Of a stretch of DNA of 64,000 nucleotides, positions 43,198-54,066 are shown piece after piece. The stretch is from positions 198,294-262,293 of the forward strand of contig DATGLS010000012.1 in the NCBI GenBank assembly GCA_035293985.1, read 5' to 3'. The position numbers were made by a program, and so were the translations under genes. The notes below the pieces were generated by a model. It made no database searches. It saw only the letters and a list, made by a program, of their open reading frames with translations, and was not told the origin of the DNA. This stretch comes from JAVDCA01 sp035293985. GTDB lineage: Bacteria; Pseudomonadota; Alphaproteobacteria; Rhizobiales; Xanthobacteraceae. Position 1 is the first letter of the stretch. Every line of letters begins with the position of its first letter.

Positions 43198-43768
43198 CCC
43201 TTCCCATGGCACCGCTGCGTAGCGTCACGATGCGCCGCCGCCCGATCCGCCGCAGCAGATCGGCCTCCGGGTCCGGCACATCCGCACGGTGCCCCCCCAG
43301 CCGGTCATAGGCTTCGCGGCTGATCATCAGCCCTTGCTCCGGATGCGGGCGGCGCCATGCGGCCGCGAGCAGCGCGATGATCTGCCGCGGCAGCGTCGCG
43401 TCCGCGTCGGACGTGCGGCGAAACACGGCGGCGTGCGACGCCGTCGTGCCGCGCCGGAGGGCGGTCTCCATCGCGCGCGCGGCTTCCTCGACCCAGGATC
43501 CATCGAGCACCACGCCCGGCCGCAGAAACATGAGCCAGGTTCCACGTGCCGATGCGGCCGCCTTTTTGAGCCGTGCCGCCAGTGGGGCGTCCGACACCGC
43601 GATCTCGCAGCCCGCAATATCGACCACCTGCGCGGTTCCATCCGAGGAGACGGCGTCGGCGACGATCACCTCGCGCACGGTGCCGGTCAGCGCCCCGGGC
43701 ACCAGCATCGCCAGGGTGCGCACGAGCGCGCGCTCGCTGTTGTGGGTCGGGATGATGACCGTGAGCAT
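43190..43768 (-). CDS. GT2-like glycosyltransferase, short form
   Basis: 192 residues. The N-terminus LTVIIPTHNSERALVRTLAML and VREVIVADAVSSDGT match the nucleotide-sugar site of family 2 glycosyltransferases, but the DxD is replaced by DAVSSDGT and LRPGVVLD. Family members in alphaproteobacteria of this short type carry a C-terminal GGHRADVPDPEADLLRRIG. The protein ends inside the heptamer repeat, so its C-terminus may have been altered. Substrate unknown. Confidence 0.72.
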   Translation of the reverse strand: MLTVIIPTHNSERALVRTLAMLVPGALTGTVREVIVADAVSSDGTAQVVDIAGCEIAVSDAPLAARLKKAAASARGTWLMFLRPGVVLDGSWVEEAARAMETALRRGTTASHAAVFRRTSDADATLPRQIIALLAAAWRRPHPEQGLMISREAYDRLGGHRADVPDPEADLLRRIGRRRIVTLRSGAMGRGE

Positions 43769-43907
43769 GGTGCAAAACTGAACACGCCGCAGCGCAGCAT
43801 AGCATATGGTGGCGAACAGGCCATGAACCTCATCTCTCCGACATGTTACAGTGGATTCAAGGAGGTATAATTCTGCAGAAAAGTTCCAGAAAATGAAACC
43901 CAGGAAG

Positions 43908-43922
43908 GTTCTTGTTTTGTTC
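43908..43922. promoter_or_regulatory. LexA (SOS) box, alphaproteobacterial type
   Basis: GTTC-TTGTTTT-GTTC, an exact match to the GTTC-N7-GTTC form used by alphaproteobacterial LexA. It ends 24 bp before the radical SAM start codon. A possible promoter overlaps it: TTGTTT (43912-43917), 17-bp spacer, TATGGT (43935-43940), which would start the mRNA at or next to the ATG (leaderless). Confidence 0.75.
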
Positions 43923-43946
43923 TTGACCTTGGTCTATGGTTCGTTT

Positions 43947-45131
43947 ATGGCTTCATCCGCTGCACCTAGCCGTCGCCCGCCGTCGCCGTCGCCGTCGCCA
44001 ACGGCGCCGGCGGGCGACAACTCTGCCGGCCATCTCGGCCCGGACGATTTCATGGGAACCAGTGTGGACCGCGAGCGCCGACGCGGACGCGGCGCCCAGT
44101 CCAACGCGGCCGGTCGCTATGAGCCGCACGCGCGCGAGGGTTTTGACGACGGCTGGCGGAGCTTCGAGGACCTCCCCGCCTTTGCGACCTCGGTCGGCAT
44201 CGACACTGCCCGCAAGGTGATCACCCGCAACGACTCCCCCGATATCGGATTCGATCGCTCGATCAATCCCTATCGCGGCTGCGAGCACGGCTGCATCTAC
44301 TGCTTCGCGCGGCCGACCCATGCCTATATGGGCCTCTCGCCCGGCCTCGATTTCGAATCGAAGCTCTTTGCCAAGCCCGATGCGCACGAGCTGCTCGAGC
44401 GCGAGCTCGCTGCGCCTAACTATTCGCCGCGCGTGATCGCGATCGGCACCAACACCGATCCCTACCAGCCGATCGAGAAGCGCTACGAGGTGATGCGGCG
44501 CATTCTCACGGTGCTCGACCGCGTCGGCCATCCGGTCGGCATCGTCACCAAGTCGGCGCTGATCATGCGCGACATCGACATTCTCGCCCGCATGGCCAAG
44601 CGCAACCTGGTCAAGGTCGGAATATCGGTGACGACCCTCGACGCCAAGCTCGCCCGCCTGATGGAGCCGCGCGCGCCGACGCCGACCCGCCGGCTCGATG
44701 CGCTGCGCGAGCTTGGCAAGGCGGGCATTCCCACGCGGGTGATGACGGCGCCGATCGTGCCGGCGATCAACGATGCCGAGATCGAGCGCCTGCTCGAAGC
44801 CGCGAGTTCGGTCGGCGTCACCGGCGCATCTTATGTGCTGCTGCGCCTGCCGCTCGAGGTGCGCGACCTTTTTCGCGAGTGGCTCACGGCGAACTTCCCC
44901 GACCGCGAGAAGCACGTGTTCACGCTGATCCGCCAGATGCGCGGCGGCAAGGACTACGACGCCAAATGGGGCGAGCGCATGACCGGCTCCGGCCCCTACG
45001 CCGAGATGATCCGCATGCGCTTCGAGGCGGCGTGCGCGCGGCTCAAGCTCAATCGGGACAGTATCCCGCTGAGCACCGAGCACTTCCGGCCACCACCGCG
45101 CGGGGGAGGGCAGCAGCTGAGCCTGTTCTAG
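43947..45131 (+). CDS. PA0069/Rv2578c-family radical SAM protein (SplB-related)
   Basis: 394 residues from ATG 43947. The [4Fe-4S] cysteines are C112, C116 and C119 (RGCEHGCIYCFARP); the following AIGTNTDPYQPIEKRYEVMR and GIVTKSALIMRDIDIL are typical of COG1533, the group that includes spore photoproduct lyase. C-terminus ends QQLSLF. The first 60 residues are Pro/Ser-rich and probably flexible. The LexA box just upstream points to induction by DNA damage, hence a DNA repair role (inference). An rnhB gene is two genes downstream. Confidence 0.9.
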   Translation: MASSAAPSRRPPSPSPSPTAPAGDNSAGHLGPDDFMGTSVDRERRRGRGAQSNAAGRYEPHAREGFDDGWRSFEDLPAFATSVGIDTARKVITRNDSPDIGFDRSINPYRGCEHGCIYCFARPTHAYMGLSPGLDFESKLFAKPDAHELLERELAAPNYSPRVIAIGTNTDPYQPIEKRYEVMRRILTVLDRVGHPVGIVTKSALIMRDIDILARMAKRNLVKVGISVTTLDAKLARLMEPRAPTPTRRLDALRELGKAGIPTRVMTAPIVPAINDAEIERLLEAASSVGVTGASYVLLRLPLEVRDLFREWLTANFPDREKHVFTLIRQMRGGKDYDAKWGERMTGSGPYAEMIRMRFEAACARLKLNRDSIPLSTEHFRPPPRGGGQQLSLF

Positions 45132-45396
45132 GGTCCATCAAGCGTCATGCCTGCCGAATCCCGGGCATCCACGTCTTTGTCGTGACCAATTTTGGCAACG
45201 TGGCAACGTGACCTAACTGGGATAACAGCAATGATTTCAATGCCCGCTTTTTGGTGCGCCAGCCATACGCGAAGGAGGCGAGGGTCGCCGAGCAAAACGA
45301 ACCTAGAAAATCGAATGATTTCAGTGCCGGCCATTTCTTGCGCCGGCCGTGCCTCGCGCGCATGCTTCGCTGAACCGTCAGCCGGGGAGAGCGCGC

Positions 45397-46371
45397 GTGA
45401 TCATCGAATGGCACACCCACGTCTATCCGCCCGAGGAAGCGGCTGACGAGCCGACCCTCGACGGCAAGCGCGGCCCGAGCTGGGGCGGGCGCTGCCCGAT
45501 GACGGTCGAGAACGTGCTCGACGCCCACTACAAGGCCGGCGTCGACATCAGCGTCGTCTCCAACGCCGCCCACTACATGCGCGGCAAGGACGCCAAGGAC
45601 GAGCTCGCCGCGGTCCAGCGCTGGAGCGACTACGCGGCCGAGATCCAGCAGAAATACAAAGGCACGCTCTATGGTCTCGCCACGATCCTGCCGGGCGGCG
45701 GCCCGGCGCACGTCAAGGAAGCCGAGCGCGCGATCCGCCAGAACGGCCTCAAGGGCGTGCTGATCCATTCCAACCACAAGGGCCACTATCCCGACGACGA
45801 CGAGGCGCGTCCGTTCTGGGAATTGATGCAGGACCTCGACGTCCCGGTGATGATCCATCCGCCGCATATCGGCTTCGGCGAGGAGCGCATGCGCGAGTAT
45901 CGCCTCGCCTCCAGCATCGGCCGCCCCGCGGACTTGTGCCTTGCGCTTTCTCGCCTGATCGTGCGCGGCATCCTCGAGGATTTTCCGCGCGTAAAACTCG
46001 TGAGCTCGCATGGCGGCGGCGGGATCTGCGAGGTGATCGGCCGCATGGACTATGCCTATGAGCTGCAGGACGAGGCCTTCTTCCTCGGCTCCTACGCACC
46101 GATGAAGATCAAGCACGCGCCGAGCCACTATCTGAAGAAGATTCACTTCGACAGCGTCACCTACCACGCGCCGGCCGCGCGCCTCGTGCTCGACACGGTC
46201 GGCGCCGACCACCTCCTCTACGGCAGCGATGCCCCGCCGCTCACGTCCCTGAAACCGCGCGCCATCAAGCTGATCGAGGACCTCAATCTGCCGCCCGCCG
46301 AGCGCGACGCCGTGTTCTGGCGCAATGCCGCCCGAATGCTGAAGCTGCCGATCGCGGCCGCCGCTGCTTGA
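45397..46371 (+). CDS. amidohydrolase-2 family metal-dependent hydrolase/decarboxylase (ACMSD-like)
   Basis: 324 residues. A GTG start at 45397 with GGGGAGA six bases upstream gives the N-terminus MIIEWHTHVYPPEEA; the metal pair is H-x-H in EWHTHVYP, with later ligands in VSSHGGGG and LLYGSDAPP. Family members include ACMSD, 5-carboxyvanillate decarboxylase and various lactonases; all use a TIM barrel with Zn or Mn. The gene stands alone between the radical SAM and rnhB genes. Substrate unknown. Confidence 0.85.
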   Translation: MIIEWHTHVYPPEEAADEPTLDGKRGPSWGGRCPMTVENVLDAHYKAGVDISVVSNAAHYMRGKDAKDELAAVQRWSDYAAEIQQKYKGTLYGLATILPGGGPAHVKEAERAIRQNGLKGVLIHSNHKGHYPDDDEARPFWELMQDLDVPVMIHPPHIGFGEERMREYRLASSIGRPADLCLALSRLIVRGILEDFPRVKLVSSHGGGGICEVIGRMDYAYELQDEAFFLGSYAPMKIKHAPSHYLKKIHFDSVTYHAPAARLVLDTVGADHLLYGSDAPPLTSLKPRAIKLIEDLNLPPAERDAVFWRNAARMLKLPIAAAAA

Positions 46372-46641
46372 CGAACACTCAGCGCTCGGGGCTCCAGCGC
46401 CACCCTCCCGCCCCTTGGCAGGCAGGGTCGAGCAAGCCGCGAAGCCGCTTAGCGAGGGGTGGGGGGCCTACGCTTGTTCCGACTTCGCAATGAACGACGA
46501 CCGCCGCTTAGTTCCGAGCAAGCGGCGCGGCCCCCACCCCCGGCCCCCGCCACGCGCTTCGCGCGGGGGGAGGGGAGCGCAGGCACCATCCACACCCTCG
46601 CCATTGCGTCGCCACTTTGCTCGGCGCAACAATCGCGCCGC

Positions 46642-47346
46642 ATGAGTCGCACGCCCGCGAAAAAACCGCCCCGCCTGCCGCTGAACGAGCCGCCGCTGCG
46701 GCCGTCGTTCCGGCGCGAGCGCGCGGCGATGAAGCGCGGCGTCTTTCCGGTTGCGGGCTGCGACGAGGCCGGCCGCGGCCCGCTCGCCGGGCCGGTGGTC
46801 GCGGCGGCCGTGATCCTCGATCCCGAGCGCATCCCGCGCGGGCTCAACGACTCCAAGAAGCTCGATGCCGAGACGCGGGAAAAGCTCTACGCTCGCATCT
46901 GCGCCACCGCCCAGGTCGGCGTCGCGTTCGGCTCGCGCGCCCGCATCGACCGCGACAACATCCGCCAGGCCTCGCTGTGGGCGCTCAAGCGCGCCGTGCT
47001 GGCGCTGCCGCAGCGGCCACGCCTCGTCTTCGTCGACGGCATCGACCGCATCGACTGCGGCTGCGACTGCGTCGCCGTGGTGAGCGGCGACGCCCTGGTG
47101 CTGTCGATCGCCGCCGCCTCGATCGTCGCCAAGGTGACGCGCGACCGCCTGATGGTGCAGATCGGCGCCGCCCACCCGGGCTACGGCTTCGAGCGCCACA
47201 TGGGCTACAGCGTACCCGAGCACTTCCGCGCGCTCACCGCGCTCGGGCCGACGGTGCACCATCGGCGCAGCTTCGCGCCGGTTGCCCTCGCGTCAGGCGA
47301 CGTACCGCCGCAGCTCGACCTCATCGAGGTCGACGCGGCCGACTAG
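46642..47346 (+). CDS. rnhB: ribonuclease HII
   Basis: 234 residues from ATG 46642. Active-site segments: VAGCDEAGRGPLAGPVVAAA (the catalytic Asp-Glu), LNDSKKLDAETREKL, VFVDGIDRIDCG and AAASIVAKVTRDRLM. It removes ribonucleotides from DNA by nicking RNA-DNA hybrids. About 30 extra basic residues precede the core, as in other alphaproteobacteria. Confidence 0.95.
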   Translation: MSRTPAKKPPRLPLNEPPLRPSFRRERAAMKRGVFPVAGCDEAGRGPLAGPVVAAAVILDPERIPRGLNDSKKLDAETREKLYARICATAQVGVAFGSRARIDRDNIRQASLWALKRAVLALPQRPRLVFVDGIDRIDCGCDCVAVVSGDALVLSIAAASIVAKVTRDRLMVQIGAAHPGYGFERHMGYSVPEHFRALTALGPTVHHRRSFAPVALASGDVPPQLDLIEVDAAD

Positions 47347-47422
47347 TCGATCATTGTTGCCTCGCCGCCGCGCACAGGCTTAAGTCGGCGCCCACACTCC
47401 GTATCCCGCCGGCTGGGGGCCG

Positions 47423-48946
47423 ATGCTCCACGTTTCCATCTTCATCGAGGGCGTGCGTTCGCAGCCGCGCCTGATGTTCTGGCTCGCGGCGCTCGCGCAG
47501 GCCGCGATCTGGTGGTTGGTGCCGACGGTCTTCTACGCGGCGCCGCCCGGCGACCTGCCGATGGTGCTCGCGGTCGGCCACGAATACCAGCTCGGCACCG
47601 ATCTCGGCCCACCGCTCGCCTTCTGGCTCGCCGAGGTCGTCTACGTGCTCACCGGGCTCGCCGGCGTCTACCTGCTTTCGCAGGCCTGCGTCGTCGTCAC
47701 CTATTGGGCCGTGTTCGAACTCGGCCGTGCCCTCGTCGGCGCGCAGCAGGCGGCGATCGCGGTGCTCTTGATGCTCGGCATCACCGTGATGACGGTGCCG
47801 TCGCCCGATTTCGGCCCGGCGGTGCTCGGCATGGCGCTCACGGCGCTGATGATGCTGCATTTCTGGCGCGCCATCGGCGAGGGCCAGCGTCGCTACTGGT
47901 TCGTGCTCGCCTTCGATCTCGGCCTCTTGCTCCTCACCACCTATGCGGGCGTGATCCTGTTCGCCTGCCTGATGCTGTTCATGTGGGCGACCGAGCGCGG
48001 GCGCGCCGCGCTGCAGACAGTCGAGCCGTGGTTCGCCGCGATCGTCGTCGCGGTGCTGCTGTTTCCCCATCTCATCTGGCTCGACATCGCCGGCGATACC
48101 ACCTTCGGCCCACTGTGGGAACGCCTGCGCTCGAGCGAGGCCGCCGACACCAACCTGATCGCGTGGCTGCGCCTGCTCGCCACCGTCGTGGCGGTCCATG
48201 TCGGGCTCCTGCTGCTCGTCGCGCTCGCGAGCGGCTGGCGGCGCAAGGAAGGCGACCTCCAGCTGCCGACCTTCGTGCGCGCGCCGCTCGATCCCTTCGC
48301 GCGGCGCTTCGTCTACTTCATGGCGATCGCGCCGATCGTCGCCGCAACGCTGCTGGCCGCCATCGTCGGCTCGCCCGCGCCGGTCGGCGGCACGGCGCCC
48401 TATGTCACGCTTTCCGGCCTCGCGGCCGTGGTCGCGGCGGGTGATACGATCGTGATCCACCGCCAGCGCATCGTCGGCCTCGCCTGGACGCTGATGCTGC
48501 TGCTGCCGCCCGCGATCGCGGTCGCCATGGTGATCTTCGTGCCATGGACCGTCGCGATCGAGATGAAGAGCGCGCAGCAGGCCGACCAGATGGGCGCGTT
48601 CTTCGGCAAGACCTTCCGGGATCGCACCGGCAAGCCGCTCACGATCATCACGGGCGATCAGCGCCTCGCCACCCTTATTGCGCTCGCTGCGCCCTCGCGC
48701 CCGAGTTACTACGACGCCGCCGCGCCCATGCGCACGCCCTGGGTCACGCCCGACGACATCCGCAAGCGCGGCCTGATCGTGGTGTGGCCCGCCTCCGGGT
48801 CCGGCGGCGCGCCTGCCAGCCCGCCCGCCGACATCAAGGCGCGCTTTCCCGACCTCGTGCCGGAAGTGCCGCGTGCCTTCGGCTACACCAACCAGGGCAT
48901 GCTGCCGCTCGCGCGGGTCGGCTGGGGCATGATCCGCCCGCAGTAG
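47423..48946 (+). CDS. GT39-like (ArnT/PMT-type) integral membrane glycosyltransferase
   Basis: 507 residues. About ten membrane helices fill residues 15-380 (for example FWLAALAQAAIWWLVPTVFY, WFVLAFDLGLLLLTTYAGVI), then a soluble C-terminal domain. The first loop GHEYQLGTDLGPPLAFWLAE resembles the Asp-containing loop of GT39/ArnT enzymes that use polyprenyl-phosphate sugars. Acceptor unknown; likely an envelope lipid or protein glycan. Confidence 0.78.
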   Translation: MLHVSIFIEGVRSQPRLMFWLAALAQAAIWWLVPTVFYAAPPGDLPMVLAVGHEYQLGTDLGPPLAFWLAEVVYVLTGLAGVYLLSQACVVVTYWAVFELGRALVGAQQAAIAVLLMLGITVMTVPSPDFGPAVLGMALTALMMLHFWRAIGEGQRRYWFVLAFDLGLLLLTTYAGVILFACLMLFMWATERGRAALQTVEPWFAAIVVAVLLFPHLIWLDIAGDTTFGPLWERLRSSEAADTNLIAWLRLLATVVAVHVGLLLLVALASGWRRKEGDLQLPTFVRAPLDPFARRFVYFMAIAPIVAATLLAAIVGSPAPVGGTAPYVTLSGLAAVVAAGDTIVIHRQRIVGLAWTLMLLLPPAIAVAMVIFVPWTVAIEMKSAQQADQMGAFFGKTFRDRTGKPLTIITGDQRLATLIALAAPSRPSYYDAAAPMRTPWVTPDDIRKRGLIVVWPASGSGGAPASPPADIKARFPDLVPEVPRAFGYTNQGMLPLARVGWGMIRPQ

Positions 48947-49089
48947 CAGCTTTACCGTCCCCCTTCAGGCAAGCGTGAAGCGGTCGGTCGGTGGAAAACC
49001 TCTCCGCTACGCAGGCAGCTTCCGCGCGCCTCCATTATGCTTCGCGGCGGGAAGCGACGCGCCAAGCAGCGCACCATTTGGAGGACAAC

Positions 49090-50415
49090 ATGACCGACCA
49101 GGCCGAACGCGCGCGCCACGGCTTCCTCGATCGATACTTCGGGCTCGAGGCGCAGGGCACCACCACGCGCACCGAGCTGGTCGCCGGCGTCACCACTTTC
49201 CTCACGATGGTCTACATCGTGTTCGTCAACCCCTCGATCCTCGGAAAGACCGGCATGGACACCGGCGCGGTGTTCGTCGCGACCTGCATCGCGGCCGCGG
49301 TGTCGACGCTGGTGATGGCGCTCTATGCCAACTATCCGATTGCGCTCGCGCCCGGCATGGGCCTCAACGCCTTCTTCACCTTCTCGGTGGTGCTGACCTA
49401 CAAATATACGTGGCAGCAGGCGCTCGCCGCGGTCTTTTGCTCGGGCGTGATCTTCTTTCTCATCTCGGTCTTCCGCATCCGCGAATACATCATCAATTCG
49501 ATCCCGAAGAACCTCAAGCTCGCGATCTCGGCGGGCGTCGGCCTCTTCCTCGGCATCATCGCGCTCGAGGAGGCGAAGATCGTCGTCGGCAACCAGGCGA
49601 CGCTGGTGTCGCTCGGCGATCTCAAGCAGCCGGCGGCCCTGCTGTGCATCCTCGGCTTCGTGCTGATCGTCGCGCTCAACGCCCGCAAGGTGATCGGCGG
49701 CACGCTGCTCGGAATCCTCATCGTCACCGCGATCGGCCTGTGGCCGGGGCTCGTCAAGTACAACGGCATCGTGTCGGCGCCCCCTTCGCTCGCGCCGACG
49801 CTTTTCCAGCTCGATTTTTCGCGCATCACCGAGCTGGGCTTCCTCACCATCATCGTCAGCTTCCTCTTCGTCGACGTGTTCGACAATGCCGGCACGCTGA
49901 TCGGGGTGACCCACCGCGCCGGCCTCCTCGACCAGGACGGCAACCTGCCGCGCATGAAGCAGGCGCTGATCGCCGACAGCTTCGCCGCCATGTTCGGCTC
50001 GCTGATCGGCACCTCGACGACGACGAGCTACATCGAGAGCGCCGCCGGCGTCTCGGCCGGCGGCCGCACCGGCCTCACGGCGGCCGTGGTCGCGATCCTC
50101 TTCCTGCTGGCGCTGTTCTTCGCGCCGCTCGCCGGCATGATCCCGGCCTACGCGACCTCGGCGGCGCTGCTCTACGTCGCTTGCGTGATGGCGCAGGGGC
50201 TCGCCGAAATCTCCTGGGACGACATCACCGAATACGGCCCGGCGGTCGTCGCCGCCGTCACGATGCCGCTCACCTACTCGATCGCGACCGGCATCGGCCT
50301 CGGATTCATCACCTATGCGCTGGCGAAGGTCATCGCCGGCAAGTTCTCCGACCTGAAACCGGCCGTGCTGATCCTCGCCGTGATCTTCGCCGCCAAATTC
50401 TATTGGGTGGGGTAG
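49090..50415 (+). CDS. NCS2 purine (guanine/hypoxanthine) permease, AzgA-like
   Basis: 441 residues, about 13 helices. Family signatures: TELVAGVTTFLTMVYIVFVN, FVDVFDNAGTLIGVTHRAG and GTSTTTSYIESAAGVSAGGR. ATG 49090 has GGAGG six bases upstream. It takes up purines by proton symport. The 143 bp upstream show no purine riboswitch fold. Its stop codon lies in the first bases of a 105-bp repeat. Confidence 0.92.
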   Translation: MTDQAERARHGFLDRYFGLEAQGTTTRTELVAGVTTFLTMVYIVFVNPSILGKTGMDTGAVFVATCIAAAVSTLVMALYANYPIALAPGMGLNAFFTFSVVLTYKYTWQQALAAVFCSGVIFFLISVFRIREYIINSIPKNLKLAISAGVGLFLGIIALEEAKIVVGNQATLVSLGDLKQPAALLCILGFVLIVALNARKVIGGTLLGILIVTAIGLWPGLVKYNGIVSAPPSLAPTLFQLDFSRITELGFLTIIVSFLFVDVFDNAGTLIGVTHRAGLLDQDGNLPRMKQALIADSFAAMFGSLIGTSTTTSYIESAAGVSAGGRTGLTAAVVAILFLLALFFAPLAGMIPAYATSAALLYVACVMAQGLAEISWDDITEYGPAVVAAVTMPLTYSIATGIGLGFITYALAKVIAGKFSDLKPAVLILAVIFAAKFYWVG

Positions 50416-50516
50416 GTGGGGAAAATCGCATGCTCATACCGGCCCGCGTGGGCGACCGCGCAGGCGCGATTTTGCCCACGCGGCGGTACACGCGATCGCG
50501 CGCTCGCCCACCCTAC
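50412..50516. repeat. MITE-like element with terminal inverted repeats (R3 family, copy 1)
   Basis: Starts GTAGGTGGGGAAAATCGC and ends with CGCCCACCCTAC, with an inner GCGCGATTTTGCCCACGCGG. Related to the copy at 51308-51414. It provides the stop codon (TAG) of the purine permease gene and ends 12 bp before the ModA-like gene. Confidence 0.75.
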
Positions 50517-50528
50517 GAGAGCAGGTCG

Positions 50529-51287
50529 ATGATCGGCATGCGTCGCGTCGCATTCATCCTCGGAGTGCTGGTCATGGCGACACACGCCCATCCGGCCGAC
50601 GCCGCGGAGCTGAAGATCTTCGGCTCGCGCGTCACCAGGATGGTGATCGGCGACATCGGCCCTGCCTACACCCAGGCGACCGGCAACAAGCTCACGGTCG
50701 TCACCGACGTCGCGGCCGTGATGAAGCGGCGCATCGAAGGCGACGAGCCGCTCGACATCGCGGTGCTGGTGAGCTTCCAGGTCGATGATCTGATCAAAAA
50801 GGGCAAGCTCCTCGCCGACAGCCGCGCCGACGTGATGCGCGCCGGCATCGGCGTCGCGGTGAGGCGCGGCGCGCCCAAGCCCGACATCTCGACCGTCGCG
50901 GCCTTCAAGCAGGCGCTGCTCGACGCCAAATCCATCGTCTATCTCGAGGAGGGCGCGAGCACGCTCCATTTGCAAAAGGTGCTCGCCCAGCTCGGCATCG
51001 CGGATGCGCTCGAGGCCAAGACGATCAAGACCTCGGGCGAGTCCGTCTCCGAGATGGTCGCCGCCGGCGACGCCGAGCTCGGCATCATCGTCATTCCCAA
51101 CATCCTGTCGGTGCCGGGCGCCGAGGTGGTCGGCCCACTGCCGGCGGAGCTGCAGTCCTACATCACCTTCACGGCGGCCGTGTCGCCGACCTCGCCCAAC
51201 CAGCCGGCCGCACGCGACGTGATCAAGCTGATGCAAAGCCCCGCCGGCGTGGAGTCGATCAAGAAGAACGGCATGGAGCCGGGGTAA
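50529..51287 (+). CDS. ModA-like periplasmic substrate-binding protein
   Basis: 252 residues with a signal peptide (RRVAFILGVLVMATHAHPADA). The mature part is like molybdate-binding proteins and the substrate-binding proteins often called PBP2-type: LKIFGSRVTRMVIGDIGPAY, KSIVYLEEGASTLHLQKVL, LGIIVIPNILSVPGAEVVG. No ModB or ModC is encoded nearby, and the anion-binding residues cannot be assigned, so the ligand may not be molybdate. The gene is enclosed by two copies of the R3 repeat. Confidence 0.8.
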   Translation: MIGMRRVAFILGVLVMATHAHPADAAELKIFGSRVTRMVIGDIGPAYTQATGNKLTVVTDVAAVMKRRIEGDEPLDIAVLVSFQVDDLIKKGKLLADSRADVMRAGIGVAVRRGAPKPDISTVAAFKQALLDAKSIVYLEEGASTLHLQKVLAQLGIADALEAKTIKTSGESVSEMVAAGDAELGIIVIPNILSVPGAEVVGPLPAELQSYITFTAAVSPTSPNQPAARDVIKLMQSPAGVESIKKNGMEPG

Positions 51288-51307
51288 CCCTCCCGTCATT
51301 GCGAGGC

Positions 51308-51414
51308 GTAGGGTGGGCAAAATCGCGTTGCGCCGTGCATCCGCGTGGGCAACCGCGCCTACCGCGATTTTGCCCACGCGGATGCACATGCGCACGCGCG
51401 GTTGCCCACCCTAC
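51308..51414. repeat. MITE-like element with terminal inverted repeats (R3 family, copy 2)
   Basis: 107 bp with perfect 13-bp ends GTAGGGTGGGCAA / TTGCCCACCCTAC and an inner inverted pair AAAATCGCG / CGCGATTTT. The right end supplies the TAG stop of the uracil-DNA glycosylase gene on the minus strand. Too short to code for a transposase, so any movement would depend on one elsewhere. Confidence 0.8.
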
Positions 51415-52307
51415 GGATTCAGCGCCTTCTTGATCGCGAGAAAATCCCGCCAGGCGAGCCGCTTGTGCAACGGCTGGCGCAAGAGATAGGCCGGATGCAG
51501 CGTCGCGGTGGCGCGGATCTCGCGCGTACCGGTGTCGTAGGCGAGCCAGCGGCCGCGCGTCCGCATGATGCCGTCGGTGTAGCCGAGCAATGTCTGGCTC
51601 GACGGGCCGCCGAGGCAGACCAGCACGTCGGGGTCGACCAGCTCGATTTGTCGCTGGATGAATGGCAGGCAGATCTGGCTCTCCTGCGGCGTCGGCGTGC
51701 GGTTTCCGGGCGGTCGCCAGGGAATGATGTTGGCGATGTAGACGCCCGTGCGATCGAGGCCGATCGCCTTGATCATCAGGTCGAGCAGCTTGCCGGAGCG
51801 GCCGACGAAGGGAAGGCCCTCGAGGTCCTCGTCGCGCCCGGGCGCCTCGCCGACGAACATCAGCCGCGCCTGCGGGTTGCCGTCCGCGAACACGAGCTGC
51901 TTGGCGTGGCGCCTGAGCTCGCAGCCCTCGAATTTTTCGAGGATACCGCGCAGCTCCTCGAGGCTCGTGGCTGCGCGCGCCTGCGTGCGCGCATCCATGA
52001 TGGCGGCTTCGGGGGTGGCAGGCGTAGCGGGTGCGGCCCGTCCTTCGAGACGCGCGCCTTCGGCGGCCTCCTCACGACGAGCAGGCGTTTGTTGTCGCGG
52101 TCGAGGAGCTTCATATCGCGGAGCCTCGTGATGAGGAGCCGGCCGCTCGCCGGCGTCTCGAACCATGGGGCGAGCAGGGCTGCGTCGCGGCTCCGGCTCG
52201 GGTTCCGCCAGCCGATTGATCGGTTCCTCACCCAGGAACGCATCGGCGCCGGCCTCCAGGTAGAAGGCGAGCAGCTCGCGCGCGGCCTTGGCTTGATCGG
52301 GCGACAT
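51411..52307 (-). CDS. family 4-like uracil-DNA glycosylase
   Basis: 298 residues; the first 110 are Pro/Ala/Arg-rich, the catalytic domain is residues about 115-298. Motif A LMFVGEAPGRDEDLEGLPFV and motif B ATATLHPAYLLRQP are clear. Family 4 carries a [4Fe-4S] cluster held by C-x2-C and two distant cysteines; here the first pair reads FEGC, so the first Cys is Phe, while the distant pair (ICLPFIQRQ and VLVCLGG) stays. The cluster may be altered. Divergent from the ETF-QO gene. Confidence 0.88.
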   Translation of the reverse strand: MSPDQAKAARELLAFYLEAGADAFLGEEPINRLAEPEPEPRRSPARPMVRDAGERPAPHHEAPRYEAPRPRQQTPARREEAAEGARLEGRAAPATPATPEAAIMDARTQARAATSLEELRGILEKFEGCELRRHAKQLVFADGNPQARLMFVGEAPGRDEDLEGLPFVGRSGKLLDLMIKAIGLDRTGVYIANIIPWRPPGNRTPTPQESQICLPFIQRQIELVDPDVLVCLGGPSSQTLLGYTDGIMRTRGRWLAYDTGTREIRATATLHPAYLLRQPLHKRLAWRDFLAIKKALNP

Positions 52308-52416
52308 GGGGTCGGTCTAGCACAGCCGCCGGCCGATTGCCGCCTCGCGCCAAACATGGAAAAAGGAACCGCTCGCCGAAAATCGGCGCACTCTTCGTCG
52401 CCTCCTGGAGCTGCTC

Positions 52417-54066
<1,650 letters not shown>

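Noticed and set aside
45230..45343. Degenerate direct repeat (AATGATTTCARTGCC) before the amidohydrolase gene
   Set aside because: Only about 15 bp match well; too weak to call an operator or att site without further copies.
48947..49089. Purine riboswitch before the NCS2 permease
   Set aside because: The leader lacks the conserved purine-aptamer loops and pairing; only a normal ribosome-binding site is seen.
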